DNA of 64,000 nt from Thereva unica. Its lineage: Eukaryota > Arthropoda > Insecta > Diptera > Therevidae. A model generated the notes under the pieces. The model searched no databases. It was not told where the DNA came from and saw only the letters and a program-made list of their open reading frames with translations. The translations under genes and the position numbers were made by a program. This document shows positions 23,985 through 34,905 of this stretch, piece after piece (the stretch's first letter is position 1; every line of letters starts with the position of its first letter). The stretch covers positions 84,348,543 to 84,412,542 of the forward strand of contig OX465281.1 in the NCBI GenBank assembly GCA_949987705.1. Reading direction: 5' to 3'.

Positions 23985-24367
23985 GGTAAAAAGCTTTCCG
24001 AATTTTTTTTTAAATTTGCTATTGAGTTCAAAACGAATTCGTTTTCCGAAGTCGTGTCAACCCCTTCATACATTTTTCTTTACGAATTAGATACGAAATC
24101 GTAAACGTATTTGGAAAAACTTTTCGAAGATGTGTAACGAATTCGTTACTATATCTAAACATTTGGTTTGCTGGGGGGTAAAAAGCTTTCCGAATTTTTT
24201 GTTAAATTTGCTATTGACTTCAAAACGAATTCGTTTTCCGAAGTCGTGTCAACCCCTTCATACATTTTTCTTTACGAATTTGTTACGAAATCGGTTGCGA
24301 ATTCGGAAAAACTTTTCGAAGATGTGTAACGAATTCGTTACTATATCTAAACATTTGGTTTGCTGGG
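23985..24367 (+). repeat. Tandem duplication of the transposon right end, 2 x about 192 bp
   Basis: Units 23985-24176 and 24177-24367 each run from GGTAAAAAGCTTTCCGAA to TTTGGTTTGCTGGG. The element therefore carries two complete right termini. The outer one is the used end, as judged by the AG duplication and the LINE frame. The solo terminus at 4605-4830 matches unit 1 plus its upstream flank, so the single-unit state is probably ancestral. Confidence 0.85.
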
Positions 24368-25016
24368 AGTCCACTGTACTAAACAAACTACAGAAAATGC
24401 AAAGATGGCGGATTTATGCATAACAGGCGCACTTCGCTCCACACCTACAGATGCCCTTAACTTTATGTCATATCTCCCTCCTTTGAACCTTGTGGCAATG
24501 GAAAACGCGACTATCGCATCCCTTAGAATAAAAGATTCTGAATCTTGGTCCTGAATCAGGTAAGGGCACTTGAAGGTGCTGGATTTTGTCAACATTCCCA
24601 CAGGCACTGATTTTCGCATATTCGAAGTAACCTTTACGAAGAACTACGAGGTACACATTCCTTCACGTCGTGAATGGAGTAATACATAGACCACGTAGTA
24701 TTCAGGATGTCATACACTTCTTCACTGATGGCTCTAAGCTCGAGTGGGAAGAGGTGCCTTCTCACCGGAACTTGGGATTGCAGTCTCCTTCTGCCTACCC
24801 GATAACTGCAGTGTATACGAAGCAGAGGTTTTAGCCATACATGACGCTGTTCTGCAAATCAACCAGTACGGCAACAGGAGCCGTTCTGTCTATATCTTCT
24901 CAGATAGTCAGGCGGCTCTGAAGGCCCTGCGCTCTTGCACTAACAACTCCAGAACTATTGAACTAGCGGTTCGAAACGGAATCACTGTACTCCAGCCTTT
25001 AGTGTAAAACGATTCA
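24368..25016 (+). pseudogene. LOA/R1-like LINE, 3' part with RNase H region
   Basis: This continues the LINE of 17200-19716 after the CACTA-like insertion. Readable text includes CITGALRSTPTDALNFM and MENATIASLRIKDSESW near 24420-24545. An RNase H-like segment follows with FFTDGS-type text near 24725 (frame broken), YEAEVLAIHDAVLQI near 24815 and IFSDSQAALKALRS near 24895. DG, E and D positions fit RNase H of I/LOA/R1-group LINEs. There are at least two frameshifts. The sequence beyond 25016 is not recognisable. Confidence 0.72.
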
Positions 25017-25550
25017 CTGGAACACCCTAACCAAAGTATGTCGTTATCGGAGAGTTTGGTTTATTTTGACAGAAAAAGGTAGCGCGTCTATCGATATTAG
25101 TATCGATTCAGTTCTAAAGAACTGGATTCAGAATTTTCTTTAAGGCTTAACTCTACAACTTAATTCATAACTGTGCCGATGATATGTAACTTGGCGTTTC
25201 TTTTACGCCTTTGTGACAACCATGGCCAGACCTTGTCCTTATGGTCGTTTCCAACTTTATTAATTAAGTTCAGTTTCCCAACTCATTTTTGACTGGGGAT
25301 ACTAGTGTTGCCTTCCAGAGCGAAAATTTTAGGTTCTATTGGAAAAGTTTCCGCAGCCTGGGTTTGCTAACCACCATAAAGTACAAAAAAGGGCTCTAAA
25401 CTGCTCGATATTGACATCATTATCTCTATCATTGACAATATAATCTTCAGATTGTATATTTACTCACCGTTACCCAATACAAATCAAAATCTTTGCTCCT
25501 ATGTTCATTCATTCATTCAGTTGTTTGGTTTGTTTACTGCTTCATTATAG
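25017..25550. other. Unassigned DNA between LINE copies
   Basis: No gene, terminal repeat or recognisable protein fragment was found. Confidence 0.4.
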
Positions 25551-25551
25551 A

Positions 25552-26085
25552 TTCATCATCATCATTGTGCTCCTTTCCTTTAATCCCTCATGGGACATAG
25601 GGCGGAAACAGTTGTCCTCCAGCGGACTCTGTTTTGCTCCGACCTGGATCTCCCAGTTGTTGCGGCTTCTGTTAGTAGAGTTCTCCTCCACGTTGTTCTA
25701 GGTATTGCGACTCGACGGGATCCTTGCGGATTCCAGTCAAGGGCCAGTTTCGCTAGATTTTCGTTTTCGCGTCGCAAGGTGTGGCCAACCCATTTCCATC
25801 TCCTTCGCCTGATTTGGTCGTTTATCCTTTCTTGGCCGGCACGGCGCCATAGTTCTTCGTTTGAAACTCTATCCTGCCCGCGGATTTTTAGGATACGACG
25901 CAAGGCATCTGTTGATGAAGACTTGTAGGCGCCCTGTGATGAATTGGGTGACTTTCCATGTTTCGCAACCGTATAAAAGTACATACTGCCTTATCGTTGC
26001 AGTTGAACAGCCGCAATTTGGTGTTAGTTGAGATCTTCGTTGATCTCCATATGCGGAACAAGCATGCATATGCGCCTCGTGCATA
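25552..26085 (-). pseudogene. RTE-like LINE copy D, 3' fragment
   Basis: Minus-strand translation gives the C-terminal RTE text also seen in copies A and C (WKVTQFITGRLQVF, SNEELWRRAGQERI, GHTLRRENENLAK). It ends with the CAT/ATG-repeat tail at 25552-25565. It is broken by a frameshift near 25930. It lies about 190 bp past the stop codon of the NPC2-like gene, in the same orientation. Confidence 0.85.
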
Positions 26086-26273
26086 GATTGCACTTAGAAT
26101 ATAAAAAATTCTTTCTGATCCTAACAAATTGTGCATTGCTTCGTGTAGTATAACATACATAATTCAACATAAATTGTTTAAAAAAAATTATTATATTGAG
26201 TTCAGCTAACAGTGTTAATGTACAGTATGTAAAGGTTTAGGAACCTAAGAATATAGTAACAAATATAATAAAG

Positions 26274-26763
26274 TTATTTAACGAGTTTAATTGAAAACAT
26301 CGTGCAGCATTCCTTGTTGTCTTCGCCTGTCATTCTCCATTTGATTTCGTATGTACCCTTAAAATAAAAAAAATAATCGTTGTTGCATCTAGTAGTGTAA
26401 AATAGAATTGCTGTTACGTACCACTGGGAACTTCCTCGCTACAGGCATAGATTGGACAAATGGCACCTTTTCATCTTTAACTACTGGACATTTTGTATAT
26501 TTACAAGCATCTGTGTCCATATTAACAAGAGGTAGATCGACATCAGCAGCCCAATATGCTCTAGCTTCCAACGTGGGCGAGTCGAATCCTGAACACCGTA
26601 CGACAGTATAGTAATAGTAATCAAGAAAATAATAGTCAATTCTTACTTGGTGTATAGTCGAATTCAATTGCAGCTGATCTTCCCCTCTTTATTTTGCAAA
26701 CTTGTCCTGTATTTGCTTCTGGGCATGGTACTACACGAACTTCATGGACCGTACAGACATCCT
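26274..26763 (-). CDS. NPC2/ESR16-like lipid-binding protein, exons 2-4
   Basis: Exons 26763-26647, 26588-26422 and 26357-26274 are separated by GT-AG introns of 58 and 64 bp. They encode the ML-domain core of a secreted NPC2-like protein of the ecdysteroid-regulated 16-kDa (ESR16) type. Visible features are VCTVHEVRVVPCPE, a CKIKRG motif, LEARAYWAADVDLP, DACKYTKCPV and a C-terminal TYEIKWRMTG...ECC pattern ending IKLVK. The cysteines (C..C, C, C..C, CC) fit the disulfide set of the family, which binds sterols or other lipids extracellularly or in lysosomes. Joined to exon 1 the protein has 152 residues, about 16 kDa, the usual size. The frame and phases are intact, so the gene is probably functional. 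Confidence 0.9.
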
Positions 26764-27365
26764 CTACAAAATCAAATTGATGATAAAGTTAATAAAAGAA
26801 TAACCTTAGTTTTAGGTAAATTTTTTTGTTAATGAATCGATATTTAAAATTTCATATTAGTCTAAAATTTCATATAGTCTTTAATGATCCATCGAGATAA
26901 ACAAGACATCAAAAGAGATGTAAAGAGTTATCCTCAAATATCTCTAGTGAAAGACCATTGTGAGCTCCAAGCTTTTTATTATCCTCGCAATGTTGCCAGA
27001 TAATTATGAGCGCTACAGTTGACTTGGTCGCAGGGCATTGCGATCTAAACAGCGAGCAATAATAATAAGAGTGATGAGCTTGAATAATTTTTAAAAAATG
27101 TTTCAGTGTTCTTGAGATCAGTTGACAAAAATTTCAACGCGAGTGAAAAAGTCAAAATATCAAAGAAGTAATATCTATGACAAAAGGAGGCAGTATCACT
27201 TTCACGCTACACGCAATGTGTGTGAAAGAAACATAAAAAATTAAGGGGAAGTACGAGTGGACAATAAGAGACAATACAAATGTAATCAAGTAACTGGAGT
27301 GCTGTACTAACACGACATTTTTACGCATACATACTCAAACTCCATACTCTGTTTCGATGTTGCTT
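26764..27365. other. Proximal part of NPC2-like intron 1, unassigned
   Basis: Apart from the acceptor at 26764-26765, I recognise no repeat or exon here. Confidence 0.4.
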
Positions 27366-27367
27366 CG

Positions 27368-27505
27368 ACCCCCTGAGCCGTGGTAGGAATGTCGCAGCAC
27401 TGACAAATTTTAGCGCTACTATCATAGCGACTGTTCCTCCGAGATTAACGCTCTTTTGCCTCCACGGCAATATTATACTAGCAACAAAAGATTAGCCCAC
27501 TAATC
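27368..27505 (+). pseudogene. CR1-like LINE fragment
   Basis: A short piece reading like the C-terminal RT region of the 58-62.7 kb LINE: LSRGRNVAAL-like text, then SATII, then a PPRQYY-type block matching ALLPPRQSYNRNTRLAHS with indels. It is directly followed by RTE copy B. Confidence 0.65.
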
Positions 27506-27514
27506 ACAATCTCA

Positions 27515-28715
27515 CCACTTGCGGAAAGACGTTACCAACTTGAATCGGAATACTCCCAATTACACCGGGTGGTAAAGAGAAGTGTCGGGTGTGATAAAAG
27601 CCAGCAGATAAATGAGCTCGCAAAAAAAGTGGAGGACGCAGAAACACAGGCAACAGTAAGGTGCTGTACCAAATCACTAATCAGCTCTCGGGAAAGAGCT
27701 CTACTAAATAACATGCCGTTAAGAGTGCGGATGAAAGGCTGTTGTGCATCGACGAGGAGCAACTCCAAAGATGAAGAGATTACTTTTTTGCCGCCCTGAA
27801 TAGTTCACTTACACAGGAACCTCAGGAAAACAGCAACAATGCACAGCCAATAAGAATCACCACCCGATGGCCAATAGTAAAGCAGCTGGAAAAGAAGGCA
27901 TCCCGCCAGAATTGTTGAAAGCCGACTCAAGCCTCATAGCAGATGCACTTCAGCCAATCCTGGAAATAGCATGGAACACCTGTATCTTTCTGGAGGATTG
28001 GACGGTCAAAATACCAAAAAAGGGGGATCTAACAATATGCGACAACTGGAGAGGCAACTGTTCACTATCTACAGTGGGCAAAATTTTGTCCCATATATTA
28101 CTATCTAGGATAAGTAAGGCAGTAGACCGAATGCTTAGGAGGCAGTAGGCTGGATTCAGGAAGGGCCGCTCATGTATTGATCATATTAACACCTTGAGAG
28201 TAATAGTGGAGCAGTCTACTGAATTCCGCGTTCCCCCCTTTACCTTGCTGTCGTAGACTATGAAAAAGCGTTCGAATCGGTTAATAGGAGCTTTATATGG
28301 CAGTCACTACGGCGACGTGGACTCCCTGATAAAATAATAGAATTGATAAAAGCCCTACATATATAACTATTCCAAATGCAGAGTTCTCCATTCTGGAAAA
28401 TTATCCGACAGCTTTGAGGTGAGCTCGGCACGACAAGGATGTCTACTTTCGCCTTTACTATTTCTTATAGTAATAAATGACATCCTTGTCGGCGCTCTAG
28501 ATAGTAGAACAGGTGGCATACAATGGGGTTTGCTAGATCTAGATCACCTTAAGGATCTCGAATACGCAGATGATATCTGTTTGCTGGCCCACAGCTGATG
28601 ACCAGAAAAACATGTTAAGCAATTTGGCAACAGAAAGTAGTCCATCAGGCTTAAGGCTAAATCCGACTAAAACAAAAGAAATGCGGATAAATGCAAACAC
28701 CCTTGAATTTTTGTA
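27515..28715 (+). pseudogene. RTE-like LINE copy B, heavily broken
   Basis: The same family as copy A. The linker region starts with an ERRYQLESEYSQL-like segment at 27520, and then come AAGKEGIPPELLKADSS near 27890, CDNWRGNCSLSTVGKILS near 28040 and pieces of the RT core to about 28700. It contains several stops and frameshifts, including TAG just after RMLRRQ at 28147. It lacks the C-terminal third and the ATG tail. It retains the CDNWRGN segment that is deleted in copy A. Confidence 0.82.
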
Positions 28716-28909
28716 ACCTTATTAGATACTTTCATGAATAAGTCAGCAATATACGCAGAATACTCCCACCTATAGAAAACTGTAAAAGTCAAGGTTTCAA
28801 TTCAACCCTCCAACCAGAGTTATGAGTCGTCAAACCTAAAAAAAAATTTTTTTTACTAATTCAACTTCAACCAAAAATATGTACATAGTAAATCATTTTT
28901 TTTTTTCAA

Positions 28910-29175
28910 AATTGTAAAGCTTGGACAATTTCCTATGAATAATGTCAAACTTTTTTGCAACAGCCTTTACTTTTGAAGTTATAATCAATTTTAATGTTAA
29001 AATTGGACTTATTTGGTGCTTATTTGGTATTTTTCGACAAAGCTCAGGTGGAAAAGTACTAAAAAAGGACGAAATAGAGCCGATTTCAACATTGAAATTG
29101 CTTATAACTTCGAAAATAAAGGCCGTAGCGTAAAATTGTCGGGTATTATTCATGGGAAATTGTCCAAGACCTATC
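28910..29175. repeat. Foldback element with about 90-bp arms
   Basis: 28917-29005 and 29083-29172 are inverted imperfect copies (CTTGGACAATTTCC... and the complement ...GGAAATTGTCCAAG). The centre is about 80 bp. It lies just after the truncated end of RTE copy B. The open frames on both strands are by-products of the palindrome. Confidence 0.7.
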
Positions 29176-29352
29176 TACAGTCAGGCGTTTCGACATTTTC
29201 ACAATACACCCTGTATAGATAGATTTTAAATGTAAAAATTTTAAGATTATGTTTTAGTGTAAAAATATAGACTAGAAAGCAATTTAAGATTATGCTAGAT
29301 CTTATGTTGTAATATCCCTTTGTGGCAAAGGTTTAAAATATCTAATGGGGCC

Positions 29353-29507
29353 TCTAGACTATCAATAATATTGTGCAATATTTTGATTTGTGCAATGTTA
29401 TTCACGGTCTGTGGATGATGTTGATAGATTGTCTGGTGCAAAGAAGGAAAACCACAATATTTTGCTCAATATTATTACCAATATTATTGATAGTCTAGCG
29501 GCCGCTG
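29353..29507. repeat. Small inverted-repeat element
   Basis: CTAGACTATCAATAATATTG near 29357 is mirrored at 29480-29505. Arms are about 22-35 bp, with a short non-coding centre. This is probably a small MITE; no target duplication was resolved. Confidence 0.5.
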
Positions 29508-29639
29508 AAGATTTTGTTTATCCGCAATTACAAGAAACATCACGTACCCGAAAAAACAATAGTCCAGTCAACGAAGGAAAAATAGTGGAAAAAATACATA
29601 CCTAAGCCAACTTTGGCATAGTTGTAGAGGAAGGTGTTT

Positions 29640-30130
29640 AACAAATACTGAAAATATAGCATAGTGGGGGTAGAGATACGAAGGGGTGCGTCAAAGGTCT
29701 ACTTTTTCAGTTTTTCGTTAATATGTAACTGAAAACTACGGCCTCTAGTGAAATAATTATAAGATAATAAATTAATCTACATAGAATTCTCTACTTAAGG
29801 AGATATGGAAGGGGGGAAATGCTTGACTTCAGTCTTGAGTGCAAATTGTACTCGATACTCGATTCTACCCTATTATAGATAATGATATGAGTAAAGGTAC
29901 TTGCTCAAAACTATTGAGTCCTGATATGAGTAAAATTGAAAGCCAAAAACTTATATGAGTAAAGAATCGAGTACCGACTCCGAATCCCTACTCGCGCTTA
30001 CCTTCAACGTACAATTTGTGCATAATAACATAGGTAGTCTACCTAAAAGAAATGAAGATATGTGAGAATATTTAGCACGGGGCACCAAAATACTTAAGAC
30101 CGGCACTGCCTATATCACTCGAAAATGCGA
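29640..30130. other. Unassigned intronic DNA
   Basis: No supported gene or terminal repeat. At 30130-30200 a short plus-strand stretch reads like an RT motif (NKAYDSVSHKFLENIK), probably a trace of another LINE. Confidence 0.35.
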
Positions 30131-30206
30131 ATTTTCTTGTCTTCAATAAGGCATACGACAGTGTTAGCCATAAGTTTCTAGAAAATATTAAAATTCTATC
30201 TAATCT

Positions 30207-31475
30207 ATCTACAGTGGGCAAAATTTTGTCCCATATATTACTATCTAGGATAAGTAGAGCGAACGCTTAGAAGGCAGCAGGCCGGATTCAGGAAGGGCCG
30301 CTCATGTATTGATCATATCAATACCTTGAGAATAATAGTGGAACAGTCTACTGAATTCCGATCCCCTCTTTACCTTGCTTTCGTAGATTATGAGAAAGCG
30401 TTCGACTCGGTCAATAGGAGCTTTACATGGCAGGCATTACGGCGACGTGGACTGCCTGATAAAATAATAACAATTCCAAATGCAAAGTTCTCCATAATGG
30501 AAAATTATCCGACAGCTTCGTAGTGAGCTCAGGAGTACGACAAGGATGCCTACTCTCGCCTTTACTATTTCTTATAGTAATAAATGACATCCTTGTCGGC
30601 GCTCTAGATAGTAGAACAGGTGGCATACAATGGGGTTTGTTAGACCGCCTTAAGGATCACGACTACGCAGATGATGTCTGTTTACTGGCTCACAGACACC
30701 AGGACCTCAAAAACATGTTAAACAATTTGGCAACACAAAGTAGTCCATCAGGCTTAAGGCTAAATCCAACTAAAACTAAAGAAATGCGGATAAATGCAAA
30801 CACCATTGAACGGACTGCGCTAAATAACCGTGACGTGGAACTGGTCGATAAATTCTGCTACCTCGGTAGTATTATTACCGAAAATGGCAGTGCAGAAGAA
30901 GATGTCAGTTCCAGAATAAATAAAGCACGAGGCGCATATGCATGCCTGTTCCGCATATGGAGATCAACGGAGATCTCAACTAACACCAAATTGCGGCTGT
31001 TCAACTCCAACTTTAAGGCAGTACTTTTGTACGGTTGCGAAACATGGAAAGTCACCCAATTCATCACAGGGCGCCTACAAGTCTTCATCAACAGATGCCT
31101 TGCGTCGTATCCTAAAAATCCGCTGGCAGGATAGAATTTCAAACGAAGAACTATGGCGCCGGCGCCGTGCCGGCCAAGAAAGGATAGACCACCAAATCAG
31201 ACGAAGGAAATGGAATTGGGTTGGCCACACATTGCGACGCGAAAACGAAAATCTAGCCAAACAGGCCCTTGACTGGAATCCGTAAGGATCCCGTCGAGTC
31301 GGAAGACCTAGAACAACGTGGAGGAGAACCCTACTAGCAGAAGCCGCAACAACTGCGAGATCCTGTTCGGAGCTGAGAGCTGTCGCGCAAAGCAGAGTCC
31401 GCTGGAGGACAACTGTTTCCGCCCTATGTCCCATGAGGCATGAGGGATTAAAGGAGCGCAATGAAAAAATGATGA
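30207..31475 (+). pseudogene. RTE-like LINE copy C, 3' half
   Basis: Begins within the RT domain (STVGKILSHILLS text) and runs to the C-terminus and an ATG-repeat tail near 31465-31478. RT motifs DYEKAFDSVNR, GVRQGCLLSPLLF and YADD (near 30665) are present. Breaks are a small deletion with frameshift near 30240, a deletion after the LPDKII block near 30470, TAG at about 30523, a frameshift near 31100 and TAA near 31282. It keeps the Trp codon that is TAG in copy A. It lies antisense to the NPC2-like transcript inside intron 1. Confidence 0.87.
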
Positions 31476-31989
31476 TGATCTGATCTATTAGACCAGATCA
31501 GATTTTCATCCTCCGCTGCCTCCTAAATTCGGGTTATTTAAATAAATTTCAATTTCTAACGCTTCACCATTCGTGCGCTGTGCTCAGCAACATTTCATAC
31601 TCCCACCTTAGCCTTTTATTATGCACATAATCTCAGCAGTGTTGTGAGAAACTGTAAGTGACATATATGTGCAGATGATGTCCAAATTTAATTAAACAGT
31701 TTTTGGGATTAGTACAAAACTGTGTTACCAATATTAATGAAATTCTTGAGCGTAACAGTGGTCGCTATCCAAGCAGTTACTACTAAATGCCTTTAAATCC
31801 TGGTGCATTCCAATACACAGAAGTCAATTAGATACGTCTTTGGTTCCATTCGCATAAGCGCGTGTATACCTTATCAACTGCGAGTCAAAAATCTATGTGT
31901 CCATCTGGAGTCACAATTAAGCTGATGTGATCACACCTCGCCTACCCTATACAATTATATGATAGCTTGCACTACCTAGGGCTGTACGT

Positions 31990-32181
31990 AGTGTGATGAA
32001 AATAAGTACTTTGTTTGGTGCCTAGTAACAAGATTGTGAATAATTTCATAAATAAATTATTAGTTTCAATAGCTAAATGTCATTAATTCCACCCAAGTGA
32101 TTTCTAGGTTATAGTCTTCTTGATTTGCAAAAAACATCCCAGAAAGAATTTTCTTACTTTCATATTTTTATCCCCACTATT
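31990..32181 (+). repeat. Dispersed repeat family A, copy 2
   Basis: Matches 1003-1197 in the same orientation. The similarity stops near the TATCCCCACTATT block on both copies. Confidence 0.75.
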
Positions 32182-32182
32182 A

Positions 32183-32250
32183 AGGCTCTATTACTACATT
32201 GGCTCTATTACTACATTGGCTCCGTAAGGCTCTATTACTACATTGTAAAC
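32183..32250 (+). repeat. Short tandem repeat, 17-18 bp unit
   Basis: The unit GGCTCTATTACTACATT occurs three times (from about 32185, 32203 and 32227), with an interrupting TCCGTAA before the last. Confidence 0.75.
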
Positions 32251-32259
32251 ATTTCTAAC

Positions 32260-32925
32260 AAATTTGCCAGAATCGTATTCTCTATTACAAAACTTACTAT
32301 ATTTTACTCGAAACTGTAACAATAGCTGCGTTTCATTGAGAGATTTTTTGTATTCCCGAGTACATGGCCAATGGAACGCGATTTTTGATATAAGAAGTAA
32401 ACAAGGGTATAATAAAACATTTTTTTTTTATCTTACCGTATTATATCTATAAATATTATCCATTTTATAATTTTTTTAATTCCACTGTTATTTATTTTAT
32501 TCACTTTAAACTGTTATTTGTTTTGTTTACTTTAAAAATACACCATAAAATAATTAATCTGACAGTTTATTTTAACTGAAAAAACAAGAAGCCATCTATT
32601 GTAGCTAAAGCTTGAAAACCTGGCGGAAATTTTATGCGTTTCTACTAGGAGAAACAAGAGCAAGGGTAGTTGGAGGTCCTCGAGAGTACTCCGGAGTAGC
32701 AAATATCGCCCAATGGAACGCAGCTAATATTGTTACATGAAAGCTCGGGGTAATAGAGCAATTTATAAAATATTAGGAAAAGTTACCTTTAGATTATGTG
32801 ACTTGTCATATGATTTTACTGTCAAAGAAGTCAAACCGAACATAAAATGTCAAATGACATTTGTTTTTGACATGCCATACGACTAGCTGTCAAAATTTGC
32901 TTTGAACATTTCTGTTGCGTTTAGC
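32260..32925. other. Unassigned AT-rich intronic DNA
   Basis: No supported gene. The stretch is dominated by T- and A-rich runs. Confidence 0.35.
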
Positions 32926-32929
32926 CAAA

Positions 32930-33580
32930 GGTGAGGTACAATTCTTGACTACCAAGGAGGAATATTGTCAGGGCCAGTTGATTTATTGACATCGAGCTAT
33001 TTGAGACATTTCTGAAGAAAATTCCGTCCATTGAATGGGCATTGTGCTCCAGAACCAAGGTGGTGTATCAGTTTCGGGTAAAGAACAATTTTGAGACTAA
33101 TTAGAAGAGGGTTTGTGGAAGATGTAAAAATCTGCTGCCAGCATTTGCTTGTCGTCAAATGTTTTGACCTTCCTGATGATGATGGAATTTCAGGAATTTA
33201 TAAGAAGTGACCTATTGGGAGTGTCTGTGTGCTCTATAGACATGCATTTCCCATTAAACCATTTATTTGGCCTGGGCTTTAGAGATTTGGTAGAGTGAGG
33301 AAAGAATAAGCAGAGGGCGGCATAGCTCACGCAGGCATCATCGAAGCACACATCTCAGCCAGTGGCTCGAAAAAAGTGAATAAGCCCCAACCAGTTGGCT
33401 TTCCCATACTGCCAGACAGGTTTTTGCGGAACAGTGTTGTTGAAGAAATGAGCGCTGACTAGGCGGTGGTCCAAAAGATGAGTCAACTTCGACGGAGTAC
33501 CAGGTTGGATGAGAGGTAAGGAACAGGTTTAGCCATGACCCCCCGCCAGCAAGCCCTTGTCTGAGGACTCTGCGTACCAC
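32930..33580 (-). pseudogene. CR1-like LINE endonuclease/linker fragment
   Basis: The minus strand matches the 60970-61770 part of the CR1-like LINE with deletions. LFLTSHPTWYSVEVDSSFG near 33480-33510 is the clearest block. The nucleotide order around GTAGAGTGAGGAA (33290) and ATTGTCAGGGCCAGTTGATTT (32960) also agrees with the intact copy. No open frame spans it. Confidence 0.75.
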
Positions 33581-33879
33581 TTTGGCATGTTTGTTTTAGG
33601 ACCACTATTCAAAATTTTCAGTTTATTGGGTGAGGATCTGGGGTTGACTTCTTCGGGCACCCAACCTGAGGCTCTCATTACACCCTACAACCTATTTCTA
33701 TGAATAATAATATACCAGTGTGCGCAGAAAACTCCCACCTACTATACTACTATTGTAAAAGTAGCGGTTCCGTCCTACCAGCTTCTAGAGTTATGAGTAG
33801 CCAAAGTCAAAATATTGGTAAGCGCTCCCCAACGATTACCTGCCCTTTAATGCTGCAAGACATAGTATGGACTTTGTTC

Positions 33880-34690
33880 CCACAGAATGGGAACATGGAC
33901 AGCCTGCCTGCAGTAAACATAGATGTAGCAGCAAGATGAAGAAATTGTGGAAGCCGCGAAGAGGATTGCTGTTCCAAAAGCCCACGGGGCCGGACGGAAT
34001 ACCAAACAAAACTGTGAAGCTGGCAGCCAGATTGATACTAGGTGCGTTATCACTCCCGAGAGAAGTGGTCGCTATTGGGTTCACCGATGGCATTGGGATC
34101 ACTGTAGTTGGAAAGTGACTCGACAATTGACCGAAGGCTTTACTTCGAGGTGTACTAGGCGAGCTCAACGGAAAAGTTTACATAATCACGCAGCACTCGC
34201 GAGGATGCTGCTTAATACAGATGGCCCCAGCTCAAGCCAACGCTTCCTTATCACAGGAGTCTTTAGTTCCGTCCTATTGTATGAAGTGCCATTAGACAGA
34301 ACGAGCAATAGGAGGAAAATAAACTCTGCGTATCGGTTAAATGCCCTTCGGGCATGATATGCATGCCGTACTAAGTCCGTCGCAGCAGAATGCGTGTTAG
34401 CAGGAATGATCCCCATTGATATTCTTCCAAGGAAGTGCGAAGTACTCTGGCAGAGGAGGTGTCTACGAGGAGGGAGGAGTATACTTACGGCAGATGGACC
34501 CATAAACCCATACCAAATATTGAGAAGCGGGTTATAACAAAACATGGGTAAATGCTTACAATTGGAATCTTCCGACGATAAAGAAGACGCGGAGCGGAGC
34601 ATGTGTGCTCTAAATGCCAGAGGTATGAGGAGCACAATACTGTATTGGAAGCAGTTGCTGAAATGCAGCTAACACCTTAGATCATCTTGG
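33880..34690 (+). pseudogene. R1-like LINE RT and C-terminal fragment
   Basis: Fragments in shifting frames: TGPDGIPNKTVKLAAR near 33985, VFSSVLLYEVPL near 34260, INSAYRLNALRA near 34320, then ECVLAGMIPIDILPRK near 34390 and a CARCQRYEEHNTV segment near 34610. This order (RT thumb, AYR...IPID, then a Cys-rich tail) is that of R1/I-group LINEs. Multiple frameshifts; non-functional. Confidence 0.7.
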
Positions 34691-34810
34691 GTCGTAAGGA
34701 TAAGGATAAGGTCGGAAGATATGTAGAGAATGGTGAAAGTAGCACTGACCCCTGGCATAGAAGCCTTCAACAGGCGGTCACACTGCTGCTACACCGATGT
34801 AAGATTCGTA

Positions 34811-34905
34811 ACAAAAGGTTATAAGGTTACAAAAATACAAAAGGTTATAAGGTTACAAAAATACAAAAGGTTATAAGGTTACAATATAGGTTACAAAAAT
34901 ATAGA
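34811..34905 (+). repeat. Minisatellite, 26-bp unit, about 3.5 copies
   Basis: The unit ACAAAAGGTTATAAGGTTAC plus AAAAAT starts at 34811, 34837 and 34863, followed by a partial, diverged copy. Confidence 0.9.

Larger units (their letters stand above)
19717..24367 (+). mobile_element. Complete CACTA-like (CMC/EnSpm-type) transposon, 4651 bp
   Basis: Termini are CCCAGCAAACCAAA at 19717 and TTTGGTTTGCTGGG ending at 24367, flanked by the 2-bp duplication AG (19715-19716 and 24368-24369). It carries an intact transposase ORF and a spliced DUF4806-like gene in the same orientation. Subterminal DNA is rich in CGAATTCGTT-like motifs, possible transposase binding sites. The host LINE frame reads straight across when the element and one AG are removed, which independently confirms both ends. 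The terminus is not the canonical CACTA/CACTG, so family placement rests on the protein. Confidence 0.85.
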
